Below are positions 47,854 to 60,375 of a stretch of 64,000 nt of DNA, one piece after another. The translations under genes were made by a program, and so were the position numbers. The notes beneath the pieces were generated by a model. The model was not told the DNA's origin. It did not search any database and worked only from the letters and a program-made list of their open reading frames with translations. This stretch comes from Arabidopsis thaliana (lineage: Eukaryota; Streptophyta; Magnoliopsida; Brassicales; Brassicaceae), in contig NC_003076.8 in NCBI RefSeq assembly GCF_000001735.4, forward strand, positions 9,424,001-9,488,000, in the 5' to 3' direction. Within the stretch, counting starts at the first letter, position 1, and every line of letters starts with the position of its first letter.

Positions 47854-48097
47854 GACCGGTCGATCCAAACATTAGTCTGATGGGTCTAAATTTTGTACTT
47901 TAAAATTCATTTTTCCCTAAAGACTTAAAAGATCGGTTGATTCAAGACTTGAACTGATCGGTCCAAATCCCAGATGTCGACGTTGAATATCCCGGAAGCT
48001 CATGGACTAATTGATACGAGAAGTGCATGGATCGATCGGTCCAATCTTCACATGTCGAAACAAATAAAGACACATATGTTGGGATTGATCGGTCCAA
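47854..48097. repeat. Cluster of GATCGGTCCAA repeats
   Basis: Exact GATCGGTCCAA occurs at 47956, 48034 and 48087. Related ACCGGTCGATCCAA (about 47855) and GATCGGTTGATTCAA (47931) occur just upstream. The first two exact copies are followed by a short spacer and a (C/A)ATGTCGA-like word. The spacing is irregular, so this is a degenerate repeat with no CRISPR character. Confidence 0.7.
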
Positions 48098-51000
48098 CCC
48101 TCGACAACTAGATTTATTTCTTATTATTTTTTTATTTTCTATTTTCTATATTTTGGTAGAACATCCAATAGATTTAATTATTTTTTTATACTTTATTTTT
48201 TATATTTTTTTGAGAAAGTAAATTTCTATGTAAACAAACATTTGAGATTAGAGATTCATCTTCTTATAATTTTTTTGAGAAATTTTTCAAACCTTATCTC
48301 GGTATGCCAACCGTCTAAATATAGGGTTGACCAGTGTTGATCGGTATTGATGAACAAAAACATTCAAAATATTTTTATTTCTTTTTCATATATTAATAAC
48401 AAAAATAATGACATTTTGTAAAGCATTAAAATTTGAAAATATTAATAACAATAGTTTGGAAGGTTTTAAAATTTTATAATAACAATAGTTTGGAAGGTTT
48501 TAATTCAAAAAAACTAAAAAATATTTGTCACCATCTATTACATAAATATTTGAGTGTAATATTATATATATTAATTTTTATATCCATCGTATCTAACTAA
48601 TTGCGATCATGATGAACATTTTCATATGAAAAATTATATTATATATAACTCTGTCCACAATATACAAATTCATGACTGACTGTATTACATCCAACTCACT
48701 AGAATACTCGACCCGAATACCCGAACGCCCAAGACTACTAGTATTTCCGGTAAATTTGACATTTACAATCTACATACATTTATTCCTTCAGAAAATCAAA
48801 CCTATACAAAATGTAAAAACGCTAAAATCTTTATCATGTGGACCAAAATATTTCCAGAAATTTTGAAAATTAGTTTTGCTATTTTTTCGTCATTTTTTTG
48901 GGATGAATTTTCCCCTTTTTAAGGCTTAATTTTCCTAATACTTTGATTTATATAATCACACGTATGTCGTGCTATACTAAGGAAGTTCTTGTGCAATAAG
49001 ATTCAAAGTTAGTATCTAAAAGAAAATCTCAGTTCAGAAACTTCCTGGATGCTTGGTTCACTAATATTAAATTGCTTAAAAACAAGAAAATCTAAATATA
49101 GATCTACAATCACACATATCCTGACTCATACATGACACGTACATACATTCGAAGAAAAAACATTTCTTGAACGATATGACAATTATCAAGGTATCTTTCA
49201 AAAAAGAAAATTCTCTGCAACACGTCCGCGATTGAAGAGTTCAATATTTTTACGTGGAGAAGGAAAAATGCACAACAAAAAGAGAAAGAACAAACATTTA
49301 CCATTTAAACAAAACAAAAAAAAAAAGTTCAGGAGAACAAATAAGTAAACATTCAAAATCTGTTTAAAAAAAAAACCTCCAAGACTCACTTAGACTTAAG
49401 TTTTGATTAGTAGTATGAGTTAAGTTGAGTTACATGTCTAATTCATAAATGTTACCAAACATAGAGTAAATTTGAAGTAGAATTACTTTTTGTAAGTTTG
49501 ATTTATTCGAGTTATGTCTTTTGTAATTCTTAAACTCAAAACTTAATTCATAATCTCATGTGGTAGTCTGGTAGAGGTAGAGTTAGTTTTTTTAGCATTT
49601 GTAAGTTCTGTTTTTGTTTTACAAAAACTATTATAAAAGTATTACAAGAGTAGCGTATAGTGATTGGTTAATGAAATGGCTCGATCAAACTTAGATATCA
49701 ATCAACATTTAGTTTGACTATTCGGCCTCTCTTTAGTTTCCTTACGATTTTCCTCGAATTTGGAAGGAAATGTTCTCTCAACATAAAACCATCAATTATT
49801 TCTTTTAAGTTTTAACGCCAATTTTTAATTGCCATCTAGAAAAATATCTTATACACCAGAAAATGATCATGTCCGCACTACTATAGGATACTTCTATCTG
49901 ATTAATTTTATTAGACTTATCATAATGAATGTTTTGAATAAATTTGATAATCATATGTATTAATTAGAATTATACACTACTAATCTCGTGTTTTAAAACA
50001 TGAAAAAGACCAAAAAGGGATTAAAAAAAAAATTATTTGTTTGAGTACACGAACAAAATAGGCTAACGACAATCCAACCTCAAAAGGACATGATTCGATA
50101 CATTACCAAAAGATAGTTGTCAACGGTTTTTCTGAAACAATCATATTAAAGTATGATTAGTTCTTTTAAAAACCAAAAATTATATTATAAAAGATAAAAT
50201 ATTTTTACAAAAACAAACAATAGATTTTGAACCTTTAAATTATTGTTCTAATTGACCGGTGAACATAACTACTCAACATATATAATATTATTTCCTCTAG
50301 TATAGTTATTTTTTAAAAAATCTATTTTATTTTAATTTCTAGAAAATATTTATTATTTTTAATCTATTTTATTTTAATTTCTATAAATTCTGAACCTTGA
50401 AAACTACATTGTTTATTGGCAAAAAAAAAAAAATCGACGTGTACACTTCTCCCACATGAAATATCTACCTGTTAAAAATTATATACAAATATTAATACTA
50501 TATTTGTCCTTTCAGTTTTTTTTTTCCTCTTAGATAACCGTTTGTGTCGTTTTGTTTGGTAGATTATCAAAGAAGAAGATTGTCCATCAGCAGACCGCGT
50601 CGATGTAGAAAAACATGTTACTTTAGTTTTCTGAATATCTCCTTCCAATTTTGAAACCATTATGTTGAATCTTAATATTTTGATCATATCAATTACTGAA
50701 AAACGCGTTAACGGCATCACCTAAGCGTGGCTTTTTTGGGGGTCAATGTACTTCTAGTTGACGATCTAGCCATGTCAACGCTTATGTCAACGGCTGTTTT
50801 GGCTAGTTTATGGAATTTCAAATAATTCTGTATTTGAAATGTTCATAATTCATTCACCTAATTAGACCAAGATAATGTCATATAGGTAAAAATCTAATTA
50901 TAGTTTTAATTATAACTAGATTTGGAAGTTTTTATCTTTACTGTTATTCTATATTTTAGATGTTATGAACAAAAATTTGGTGAATTATCCAATTAAATTC

Positions 51001-51859
51001 TCTTATTGTATATAAAAATACATAGTAATCTGAAAAACATATATTTTCATTTGAAAACACTTTAAAATATTTAAACCCTGGTATGTTTTGCAAAAAAAAA
51101 TATAAAATAAGATACTGATTTAAAACAAATCACCAAATCTTCATTACCAAAACATAAAAATGTATTCATCAGATTTAAAATAAAGTTGCAACACATGCAG
51201 TTAATATAATCTCATATGATCTCTCCAATACTAGATTCCATCGTTGATATAAACCGGTACTTGTTCTTCAGCAAAGAAAAACTGAGAATACTGCTAATGG
51301 TATACCCAATATCACAACATGTTACCAACTAGAACCAGTTTTAATACAACGATCCTTACTTTAAGTTACATAAACAAAAAATTAATACACTGAAATTATT
51401 TAATCTCTCCACTATATCCGACTTTTCCAATATGAGAGGAAGCTAATTAAAATACATGTAGAGGTTTAGTTTGATCGAGTAATATATTCTTCTATATTAT
51501 TACAAGCTAATTTTAGTTTGTACGAAATGATCCAAACAGCAATTAAATAACGAACTAATATATGACACAACACAACACAACACAAGTGTCTTTATTTTTG
51601 ATTTTAATTAGTTAACTAAATAACTAACTCTAGCGTGGTTAATGAATAGCACTTATAAACTCCGAGCACGAATCTTCCTGGAAGTTTCACTGCTGCTTCG
51701 TCAATACTCATTGCCTTTATATTTTCCTCATTCACTCTCTTCCCATTCTCATCTCTCTCTCTCTACCTTTCTCTCACACAAAGAGTTTTTTCTTTTAAGA
51801 CAAAAACTCTTTCAAGGTTTTAAATCTTTGAAAAAATTCTCTAAACCTAAAAGTGATCA

Positions 51860-54448
51860 ATGAAGATTCGGAACAGCCCTAGTTTTCATGGGGGTAGTGG
51901 TTACAGTGTCTTTAGAGCTCGTAACTTAACATTCAAGAAGTGAGTTCTTGATCTTATACCGAACAAATCCTTCATTATTTTTTTCCGGTTTATTTTCGGA
52001 TAAGTTTTCTAATTTTCTAGTTTCATTTTCTCATTTAAACCACAGAGTTGTGAAGAAAGTGATGAGAGACCAGTCAAATAATCAATTCATGATTCAGATG
52101 GAGAACATGATAAGAAGAATTGTGAGTTTCTTTTCTTTCTAATTTTCCAATCGTCTTTACTTAACAACTTACTCTGCTTAATCTTAATTAATCACGGATT
52201 GTTTTTAATTAACATGTTCCTAATATTGAGCCACCAAGTTTGACCGACTACTTCTCTTCTTGTTTTAAACTTTGTGGGCTCCTCGATCTACAATGGTCCC
52301 TAAGTCTAGTAACTATATAGTATATAACAAAATAGTCACAAGTCTAGTAATTATAGTATATATCAAATTATGAAAGTATAACGAAATCATTAATATGTTT
52401 CGGTGGACTTGTGACTAATACAATTTGTACCGTTTTAACGGTTACCAATCATGAAAAAATTATGAAAACTTTGATTTGCCCATGTCTTATGATTACTTAC
52501 CGCTAAATATTTGTGAGCTGTTTATGTTACGTAACCATACCATATGTTTAATAATATTCGTTGTTACATGCAAATTAGTTAATGATATTCTCAACTCTTT
52601 TGGTTTAGGTCCGAGAGGAGATACAGCGTAGTCTTCAACCTTTTCTCTCTTCATCATGCGTCTCAATGGAGCGATCTCGCTCAGAAACGCCATCGTCTCG
52701 CTCACGATTGAAGCTGTGCTTCATAAACTCGCCGCCATCATCGATATTCACGGGGTCCAAGATCGAAGCTGAGGATGGTTCTCCGCTTGTGATCGAGCTC
52801 GTGGACGCCACCACAAACACTCTAGTTAGTACGGGACCGTTCTCGTCTTCTCGGGTCGAGCTCGTGCCGCTGAACGCTGATTTCACGGAAGAAAGCTGGA
52901 CCGTTGAGGGATTTAATCGGAATATTCTCACGCAACGTGAAGGGAAACGTCCGTTGCTCACTGGAGACCTAACGGTGATGCTTAAAAACGGTGTTGGAGT
53001 TATAACCGGAGATATAGCTTTCTCGGATAACTCGAGCTGGACTAGGAGTCGGAAGTTCCGGTTAGGTGCTAAGTTGACCGGAGATGGAGCCGTGGAGGCG
53101 AGAAGTGAAGCTTTTGGATGTAGAGACCAACGAGGAGAATGTAAGTAGCGGTTACTGCGTTTGGTTAGCCGTTGCAATCGCGGTTAAAACGTTTAGAATG
53201 AATTATATATTAATCCGTTTGTTTATTTCCATTTGCTTATGCAGCTTATAAAAAACATCATCCTCCGTGCCCCAGTGATGAGGTTTGGAGACTAGAGAAA
53301 ATCGCGAAAGATGGAGTTTCGGCAACGCGTTTGGCTGAACGCAAGATTTTAACCGTCAAGGATTTTCGCCGTTTGTATACTGTAAATCGAAATGAGTTAC
53401 ACAACGTAAGATTATCATTGATAGCTAAATAGCTAAAATGAATCTTGATGTCTATAATCTTCTTAACCATTGACAAAATTGTTTCGTTTTTTATTTAACA
53501 GATAATTGGTGCAGGGGTCTCAAAGAAAACATGGAACACAATTGTATCACATGCCATGGATTGCGTTTTGGACGAAACAGAGTGTTACATTTACAATGCA
53601 AACACTCCGGGCGTAACACTTCTCTTCAACTCTGTTTATGAGTTGATAAGAGTGTCATTCAATGGCAACGATATCCAAAACCTTGATCAGCCAATTCTAG
53701 ACCAATTAAAGGCCGAAGCTTATCAAAACCTTAACCGCATTACAGCGGTTAACGATAGGACCTTTGTGGGTCATCCACAAAGGTCCTTACAGTGCCCGCA
53801 AGATCCTGGATTTGTCGTAACATGTTCTGGATCGCAGCACATCGACTTTCAAGGTATACAATATGTAATGGTCATGGTGTTAAGTCTTTTGATATATCTA
53901 TATCTTACTATAGACTAATTAATAAAAAAATTGATGTACCTTTTTTCGAAAATATAGGAAGTTTGGATCCATCAAGCTCTTCGATGGCTCTTTGCCACAA
54001 AGCTTCAAGCTCAACGGTCCACCCTGATGTCCTGATGAGTTTTGATAACTCATCAACCGCGAGGTTTCATATCGACAAAAAGTTCTTACCGACTTTCGGA
54101 AACAGCTTCAAAGTAAGTGAACTCGATCAAGTACACGGAAAATCACAAACTGTTGTGACAAAAGGTTGTATAGAGAATAACGAGGAGGATGAGAACGCGT
54201 TTTCTTATCATCACCATGATGACATGACCTCAAGCTGGTCACCTGGTACGCACCAAGCCGTTGAAACGATGTTTCTTACCGTGTCTGAGACGGAAGAAGC
54301 TGGAATGTTCGATGTTCATTTTGCAAACGTTAATTTGGGATCTCCAAGAGCCAGGTGGTGTAAGGTTAAGGCAGCTTTCAAGGTTAGGGCAGCTTTTAAG
54401 GAAGTCCGGAGACACACAACTGCCAGAAATCCGAGGGAAGGCTTGTAA
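51860..54448 (+). CDS. CBP60G: Calmodulin-binding transcription factor CBP60g, 563 aa
   Basis: Six exons: 51860-51939, 52046-52121, 52609-53140, 53245-53405, 53502-53853 and 53958-54448, joining to 1692 nt. The short basic N-terminal part (K-I-R-N-S-P-S-F-H, then K-K-V-V-K-K-V-M-R-D) is where CBP60g binds calmodulin. The central CBP60 region contains E-L-V-D-A-T-T-N-T-L-V and F-R-L-G-A-K-L, and later L-A-E-R-K-I-L-T-V-K-D-F, the plant DNA-binding segment. The protein activates ICS1 and other salicylic acid genes after microbial pattern perception, acting with SARD1. Intron 2 contains a near-duplicated AAGTCTAGTAA segment and a TTGACC W-box-like word. I recall At5g26920. Confidence 0.95.
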
Positions 54449-55591
54449 GAACTCTTGCCTACCTATTAAAATCAGCGGTTTCTTGCGTTGCACGATAAAT
54501 GTGTATATATATTTGTGAATAGGGTTAGATAAATGGATCCCGGCCATTGAGTTACGGGGATTAGCCTTTGCGTATATCAAAGTATTTTTTTCCCTGGGTA
54601 AGTATAGCTGTGGCACAGGGTTTGTAAGTTGTAACCATATGCCGTATAAGAATCAGAGGTTTCTTGTTGTACACGAAAGCTATGTATAAATAAAAGCTAT
54701 GTATATATGTTTTTTTCTACCATAACTTTTCAATAATGGATCTCGGCTATTGATTGTTCTAGACCAATATGATACATGAATAATCTTTGCGTACACCTAA
54801 ATTTTATAGTGAAAAATACATAATTTTAAAACTTTACTTTTGTAGAGATGCCTAAAAAAAAATGGTTTACCACATGGACATTGTTATTTGTTCAGATCTC
54901 CAACGTATAGCAATATTTGTGATTTATAGATATGTAATTTGGTGTTCAAAGAATGTGTAGAACAATTATTCTTATGGGTATGCCAAGAAAAGTTATATAA
55001 CTTTATTCTATACTGCTTTCACGTTAAATAATGTAACATTATTAATGTTGTCCTTTTACTTTTCCTTGAATTGATTTGGGAAGAAGACTATTGGCTTCCT
55101 TATCACATCAAAAAGTCTATGAGTAAGTGAAACATTGGCTGGCTTTTGCTTCATTCCTTTGTCTCTGTCTTCATGTGAACAAGTTTGCAGAAATTTGTGG
55201 TTTCTTTTTTTACTTTCTTTTGTCTAATACACACACTCTCACCACTATTATAAAGAAAATCCATAGATCCCGGTCGTGCGTACTGCCACTTTGCTTTCCA
55301 CCCGACAATGATTTGGGAGATGTTTTGTTTTGTGTCATACATCTACCAAAAAAGTCTTAATCATTGTTCATCAAAAGAGCGCCCAAGGGCTCTTTCGTCT
55401 TCTTACCACACGCACACTAGTTCGAGAGGGTTTTTAAGGAGCTCTTAAGCCTTTCTTGATGACTCATACCACGAACAAGAACCAATCTTGTCACCCATAT
55501 AATCTCCGTATTCAGAGAATTGAAGAGTTCTTGATCACTACTGTTGTATCAAAAAGGAACTCTAAGAACTAAGATTGTTTTTTTTTATTTG
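54449..55591. other. Spacer and GATA23 promoter
   Basis: CBP60g 3' region, where a CAGCGGTTTCTTGCGTTGCA block near 54474 is echoed by CAGAGGTTTCTTGTTGTACA near 54654. AT-rich DNA follows, and then the promoter and leader of GATA23. TGTCTC, the classical auxin response core, is at 55160-55165. Confidence 0.5.
55160..55165 (+). promoter_or_regulatory. Auxin response element core
   Basis: TGTCTC lies 430 bp before the GATA23 start codon. GATA23 is known to be induced by auxin in lateral-root founder cells, so this site is a reasonable candidate, though a 6-mer alone is weak evidence. Confidence 0.35.
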
Positions 55592-56061
55592 ATGGATCCA
55601 AGGAAGCTACTATCTTGTTCATCCTCTTACGTGTCAGTGAGAATGAAAGAAGAGAAGGGGACAATTAGGTGTTGCAGTGAGTGTAAGACCACCAAGACAC
55701 CAATGTGGAGAGGTGGACCAACTGGTCCTAAGGTCTCTTCTTCTACCTTTAATTACTATATTCATAACTTTGTTTGATCTTAAGATAATTCATCAAGTGT
55801 TCTTAAGTTGTTTATTTTGATTTGTGGTGGGATTTGCAGTCACTTTGCAATGCATGTGGAATTAGACACAGAAAACAGAGACGATCAGAGTTATTGGGTA
55901 TTCATATTATTCGCAGCCACAAAAGCTTAGCCTCCAAGAAGATAAACCTATTATCATCATCACACGGTGGCGTGGCGGTGAAGAAACGAAGGAGTCTAAA
56001 GGAGGAAGAACAAGCTGCTTTGTGTCTATTGTTATTGTCTTGTAGCTCTGTTTTGGCCTAA
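55592..56061 (+). CDS. GATA23: GATA zinc-finger factor GATA23, 120 aa
   Basis: Two exons, 55592-55732 and 55840-56061. The single finger has Cys28, Cys31, Cys50 and Cys53 with an 18-residue loop (C-X2-C-X18-C-X2-C), with T-P-M-W-R-G-G-P in the loop. The intron splits the finger just after G-P-K, as in other class B GATA genes. The C-terminus E-E-Q-A-A-L-C-L-L-L-L-S resembles the LLM domain of class B GATAs but lacks the Met, i.e. a degenerate form. The basic tail after the finger (R-H-R-K-Q-R-R) helps DNA contact. GATA23 specifies lateral-root founder cells downstream of IAA28. I recall At5g26930. Confidence 0.95.
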
Positions 56062-57428
56062 GTCAAAAAACAGAATATCTCTCGCTAGAAAGTTAAAAAA
56101 ACACAGTTTTGTCCTCTCCTTTGTTGACGTTCTATATCTATTTTGGGTCACTCTTTTGAATATGAATAATTTAAGATTTAATGAAATAAGTTGGGCCTAA
56201 CTTTGTGTCGAAAGGCCACAAATGAATTTTAAATAGATTGGAGTATTTCTGTTTGGGCTTTACATTGACTTGGTTGGAGATGGTCTTAGAGTAACTTGAA
56301 TAAGATCTTCACGTAGATCATCACTGCGAGACGAAATCGGGTATGGACTGATCTGGGTGATCATGCTTCTCGGAGTGCAACATTTCAACCGAAATCAGAT
56401 CGTGCTCGAATACTTTTCATAATGTACCAAACTATAAAGTAGGGTGATGAAATTTGCCAAAAGTGGAAACATGTCGACCCTTCTTACTTCAAGCCACGTA
56501 GATCCGTATTTGTCGGATCGGGTCACAGATCCGAATAAAACGGGTCTCTCTCTCTCTCCCACTCTCCCTCTCACGCGACCTGTTTACTTCAATCTCAATT
56601 ATGCTCTCTCCCTCTCTCTATTAAACAGTCGATTTCTTACAAAAATTCTCACTTCCGTGCAAGCAAATGCAGTCTTGTTTCGAGTTTGATTCACACAAGG
56701 CAAGTATCTTCTCCTCTCCGATTCATTTTCTCCTTCTGGGTCATTTCGATTCTCTGTAATTAAAGACAAAGTTCGTCTCTTTTTAGGTCTCCTCGTTGAA
56801 AAAAACTCAGATTTTGTTTGATTCCCTTCTTCATTTCTGCAATTCCTCACTTGTTTTCGAATTAAAATCAAAAATTCGTTTCTTTTGAATTTGACTTATC
56901 GTTTTCTTTACCCTGTTTGATTTGTCTGGATGCTTACACAATTAGGTGAAAGTTATGATTTTTATTGCTTCCTAGATTTCTAAACCAAGGAAAAGATTTG
57001 AAATTCAAAGTCTCTGTAACGATTTCAAAATCTGTTTTATTTATGTTTCTGTTTGGAATATAAGAATTGTTTCCTCTGCCTTGCTTTCTTCTCTCTTATG
57101 CTGAGATTATAGAGTATGTTGTGTTCTATTGTCTTTGTAGCTTGTTCCCTTCTATATCTGTATAGAAAAGAACTCAAATTTTGAGTCAAAGATTAAATTT
57201 TCCATAGGGTTTTGAAGAAATTTTGTAATGATGTTGTGAAACTACTCGTCTTTAGGATCAGAAGGGAACTATAGAAATGAAACTGTTAAGAAGTTGTATC
57301 CACTGTGGGTTTATATGTGCCTAGTTCTAATTTTCATTCTCTGGATCTACAGATTGGAATAGAGGAGACATTGTCTCTTTGATTCTTGAGCTTATTTGGG
57401 GGAGAGAAAGAGAGAGCGAGAGGATCTG
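56062..57428. other. Spacer, promoter and leader of DPD1
   Basis: TGGGCC at about 56190 and a TGGGCT at about 56255 are Site II elements. A CT-run TCTCTCTCTCTC lies near 56547, and a T-rich stretch that looks like a long leader intron ends near 57353. No other coding sequence is seen. Confidence 0.5.
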
Positions 57429-58647
57429 ATGTGTATCTCAATCTCGCAAGTCTCTAGATTGAGAATCCATTCATTTGGAAGTTCTTGCTGTGAGCGTGTT
57501 CATGGATGGATCAAGAACAGCTCTAGCTTGAAGCTGCTTGATGTTAGAGCTTCTTCTGTTGATGGTAAAGCAAGATGGATCAGACGTAACGTGAGTACAA
57601 CTACACAAGGTAGTAGAAGCAACACTAAGAGCAGTGTGTTGGGAGGAACAGTTCCTGTAACCAGGATTATAGATGAAGAGAGTAGAACCAAGGTACAGCC
57701 TTTTGGTAATCTTCAGCAACGGCTTGCGCAAGATAAAGATCTGTCTAAGCTCCTCACGGTTATAGTCTCTGATCTTGAGACAACTGGTTTGCATCGGAAA
57801 AATGAGCGGATAATTGAAATTGCAGCTCAGGATATAGCTGGTGGTGGGTACAGCACATTTCAGACTCTTGTCAACCCGGGTGTTGTTCCTATAACTAACG
57901 CACATATCCATGGAATCAGGAATGATATGGTCTGTCGACCCGAGGTTCCAAGGTATACATAGTCTTTAGATAAAATTGTATCATGTAGAGTTCTTTTGAA
58001 TTTCTGTGATTAGTTTGTAACAAATGATGGTTGTTTATGATTGTGTGGCTTCCATTGGATCAAACTAATGATGGTTTTGTGTTGGTGGTAGGATGGAAGA
58101 GCTGATACCGATATTTCTGCGGTATGTTGAGAGTCGACAGAAGCCTGGAGGTTATGTGATGTTAGTTGCACACAACGGCAAATCATTTGACTTCCAGTTT
58201 TTGATCAACGAGTTTAACCGTTGTTCTTATGAGATTCCTCATAATTGGTTGTTACTCGACTCGCTCCCACTCGCTAGAGAGAACATGAAGTCTGTAGGTA
58301 ACATACTAAAATCCATCAGCTTCTATTTCACTGAGATGCAAATTAAGCCTGTATGGTCTCGCTTTGTATCACCATGATCTTAGTTGGCTAAACTAGAAAT
58401 GCGTTATTCTTCTTCTAATTTTGCAGAGCCAACGGTTAAGCTAAGTTCATCGTTGGAAGCGCTTGCGGACTACTATAGTCTTACAAGGGAGGGTGATGCT
58501 CACAGAGCCTTGTCAGATGTGTTACTCTTATCTAAGGTGTTCCAGAAACTCACCATTGATCTCAAGCTCTCACTCTCTGATCTCGTCCTTCGCTGTCACA
58601 CTGCATCTGATATCAGTGCTGCCATGGCCAAGAACAAGAAGGCCTGA
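57429..58647 (+). CDS. DPD1: Organelle exonuclease DPD1, 316 aa
   Basis: Three exons: 57429-57952, 58092-58297 and 58427-58647, joining to 951 nt. A Ser/Arg-rich presequence precedes a DnaQ-type 3'-5' exonuclease domain. Exo I is S-D115-L-E117-T-T-G, Exo II is A-H-N-G-K-S-F-D208, and Exo III is H269-R-A-L-S-D274. The His in H-x-x-x-x-D makes it a DEDDh, Mg-dependent enzyme. In Arabidopsis DPD1 is targeted to plastids and mitochondria. It degrades organelle DNA during pollen development and in starved or ageing leaves, recycling phosphate. I recall At5g26940. Confidence 0.95.
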
Positions 58648-59250
58648 AGCATTTTAGACATAGCTATAAGCTTCTTTTGGGATATTCTTCTCTCATTCTA
58701 TTGTTTAATGTATCTAACTCTGCAATTAATGTAACCGATTATTTAATTTGATCCTACATTAATCAAGACAAAATACAGAGCCAGAGTTTTTCCACCTCTT
58801 GGACAAAACACAATTACACAACAACATCTTTTGTTGGAAGCTGCTACAAGAGCATCTGACACATCAAAGTGCCAAGTAATTTGCTTGTCACAATCGCTGC
58901 TCTTACAAAAAGCTTTCCTCCATTGAGAAAATTTCACAGAACCTTGCTCAATTACTCAATTAGTTGGCTAATCTGCATAAATTATGGACATCTAACATTC
59001 AATTAATGTTAAGACTTTGAATATAACAGGTTTTAGAACTCAGATATAAGAAAAATAGAAGAAGCCAAGACTGTTTTTAGAAACTTGAGAAAATAGCATT
59101 CATACTTGGGAAAACATACAATTCAGTACAAACTCGTAATCAGGCAAGAGAAGAGACAGTTAAACTCATAATCTAAATGAAGAATACATATATAATAGAC
59201 CATAATAAAACGTACACCAAGTCAAAGATCAGAGTTTGGAACAACAAGAA
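58648..59250. other. Spacer between convergent DPD1 and MADS gene
   Basis: 3' untranslated regions of both neighbours. The segment from about 59088 (AAATAGCATTCATACTTGGG) is shared with the MADS relic at 33085. No gene is seen. Confidence 0.5.
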
Positions 59251-60120
59251 CTAATTATAAGGGAACATCATTGGATCTGCAAACGACGGTGCTTGATTCC
59301 ATGGCGCAAACTGATCAAAGGGGACAAGTGGGGTTTGTGTCTGCATCTGAGGAGGAAAAACCATGGGAAGATCAAAGCTACTTCCCAGACCAGATCCTTG
59401 TTCCCCAAGTAAACCAGTACTCGTCAAACTGTCAAAGCTAGAAACAGAGTCAGGTACTTGATAGAAGCTACAGTTGTCATGGTTATAGAGAAAGACAGAA
59501 AATTTGCTCTGATTTTGACTCAATGATGACGTCGATAGGTCTTGCTCTGTGTTTGACACACCACTCATCAATGGTTCTGTCCGTTGTTGATGACGATGAT
59601 CCTCAATTAGCGAAGGAGGAGGAGACAATGGATTCGTTGTGGAAGAAACCGCACGGGTCTGACCAAACTCGGTCTGGTTTTTCTCGGGTTGGAGTAACAG
59701 AAGCTTATCTTGTAGTACTCGTAGACCACTTTCTAACGAATCCTCCATCTCTAAGACTTTCTCCGACAATTTAGTGTCGTCGAGGATCTTCTTACGTAGA
59801 AACAGAGAAAGGTTGGTTCTTTTCTTGCATCGCTCTCTCTCGTGTAATCTGCTAAACCTCTCAGCCATGTCTCGAACTTTTGATTGATCATCCGGCCATG
59901 TCTTGATGAGTTTTCCGTCACGACCATAGTATATGACACAGACATCGATGTTGCACAGAGTCGAAAGCTCGAGGGCTTTCTTAAACATGGTCTGTTCTCT
60001 CATAGACAAATTCGTGGTCTTTTTTGCAGTGGAAGAAGAAGACAGGGACGATTTCTTGAAACAAGTTTGGTTTCTCACAGACAATTTGGTTTTCTTCTTC
60101 GTCGACATTGAAGAATCCAT
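59251..60120 (-). CDS. AGL93: Type I MADS-box-like protein, AGL93-type, 289 aa
   Basis: A single-exon gene on the minus strand. The N-terminal region is a divergent MADS domain. L-S-M-R-E-Q-T-M-F-K-K-A-L-E-L-S-T-L-C-N is followed by I-D-V-C-V-I-Y-Y and G-R-D-G-K-L-I-K-T-W-P, then a Lys/Arg-rich coiled-coil-prone region and a Ser-, Gln- and Pro-rich tail. Type I MADS proteins act as dimers, mostly in the female gametophyte and endosperm. Residues 13-23 and 38-48 repeat the same L-S-x-R-x-Q-T-x-F-K-K pattern with a 25-residue period, so the start of the domain is duplicated and the canonical basic start M-G-R is missing. DNA binding may be altered. I recall At5g26950. Confidence 0.85.
   Translation of the reverse strand: MDSSMSTKKKTKLSVRNQTCFKKSSLSSSSTAKKTTNLSMREQTMFKKALELSTLCNIDVCVIYYGRDGKLIKTWPDDQSKVRDMAERFSRLHERERCKKRTNLSLFLRKKILDDTKLSEKVLEMEDSLESGLRVLQDKLLLLQPEKNQTEFGQTRAVSSTTNPLSPPPSLIEDHRHQQRTEPLMSGVSNTEQDLSTSSLSQNQSKFSVFLYNHDNCSFYQVPDSVSSFDSLTSTGLLGEQGSGLGSSFDLPMVFPPQMQTQTPLVPFDQFAPWNQAPSFADPMMFPYN
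59974..60099 (-). repeat. Internal duplication in the MADS coding region
   Basis: Codons 8-32 and 33-57 of the MADS gene share an arrangement of Lys-Lys-Thr, then Leu-Ser-x-Arg-x-Gln-Thr-x-Phe-Lys-Lys, in frame. The relic at 33082 keeps only the second unit and a trace of the first. Confidence 0.65.
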
Positions 60121-60375
60121 TGTTGTTGTTTACCCACAGAAAAAGAAGAAGAAGATACCTAGTTTCTTATCAGAGAGAAACCTAGAAAATAAACTCTTAG
60201 AATAATAGTGTAACTAACACACGGTTCAGGGTTATATAGAATTGTGAAATTATAGTATTTCCATATAATATTTGATATTGATTTTACTAAACCAAGAGAG
60301 ACAAATTGAGCTGTGGGTTTTATTTCCTTTTTCTTTAGAGTATCTTTTCTTCATTATATGATGATGATATTAATT

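Larger units (their letters stand above)
46401..51859. other. 5.4-kb gene-poor AT-rich spacer
   Basis: No coding sequence is supported on either strand. It holds a TA run (46812), a GATCGGTCCAA-type repeat cluster (47854-48097) and a duplicated AATAACAATAGTTTGGAAGG at about 48443 and 48478. A weak inverted repeat around TTAAGTTTTGA lies at 49396 and 49540. The last 200 bp are CT-rich leader of CBP60g. Confidence 0.5.

Noticed and set aside
47854-48097. GATCGGTCCAA repeats considered as a CRISPR-like array
   Set aside because: This is plant nuclear DNA; the repeats are short, irregularly spaced and degenerate, and no cas-type gene is present.
49396-49560. Weak inverted repeat around TTAAGTTTTGA considered as a MITE
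   Set aside because: The arms match only in patches, there is no target duplication and the region is AT-rich.
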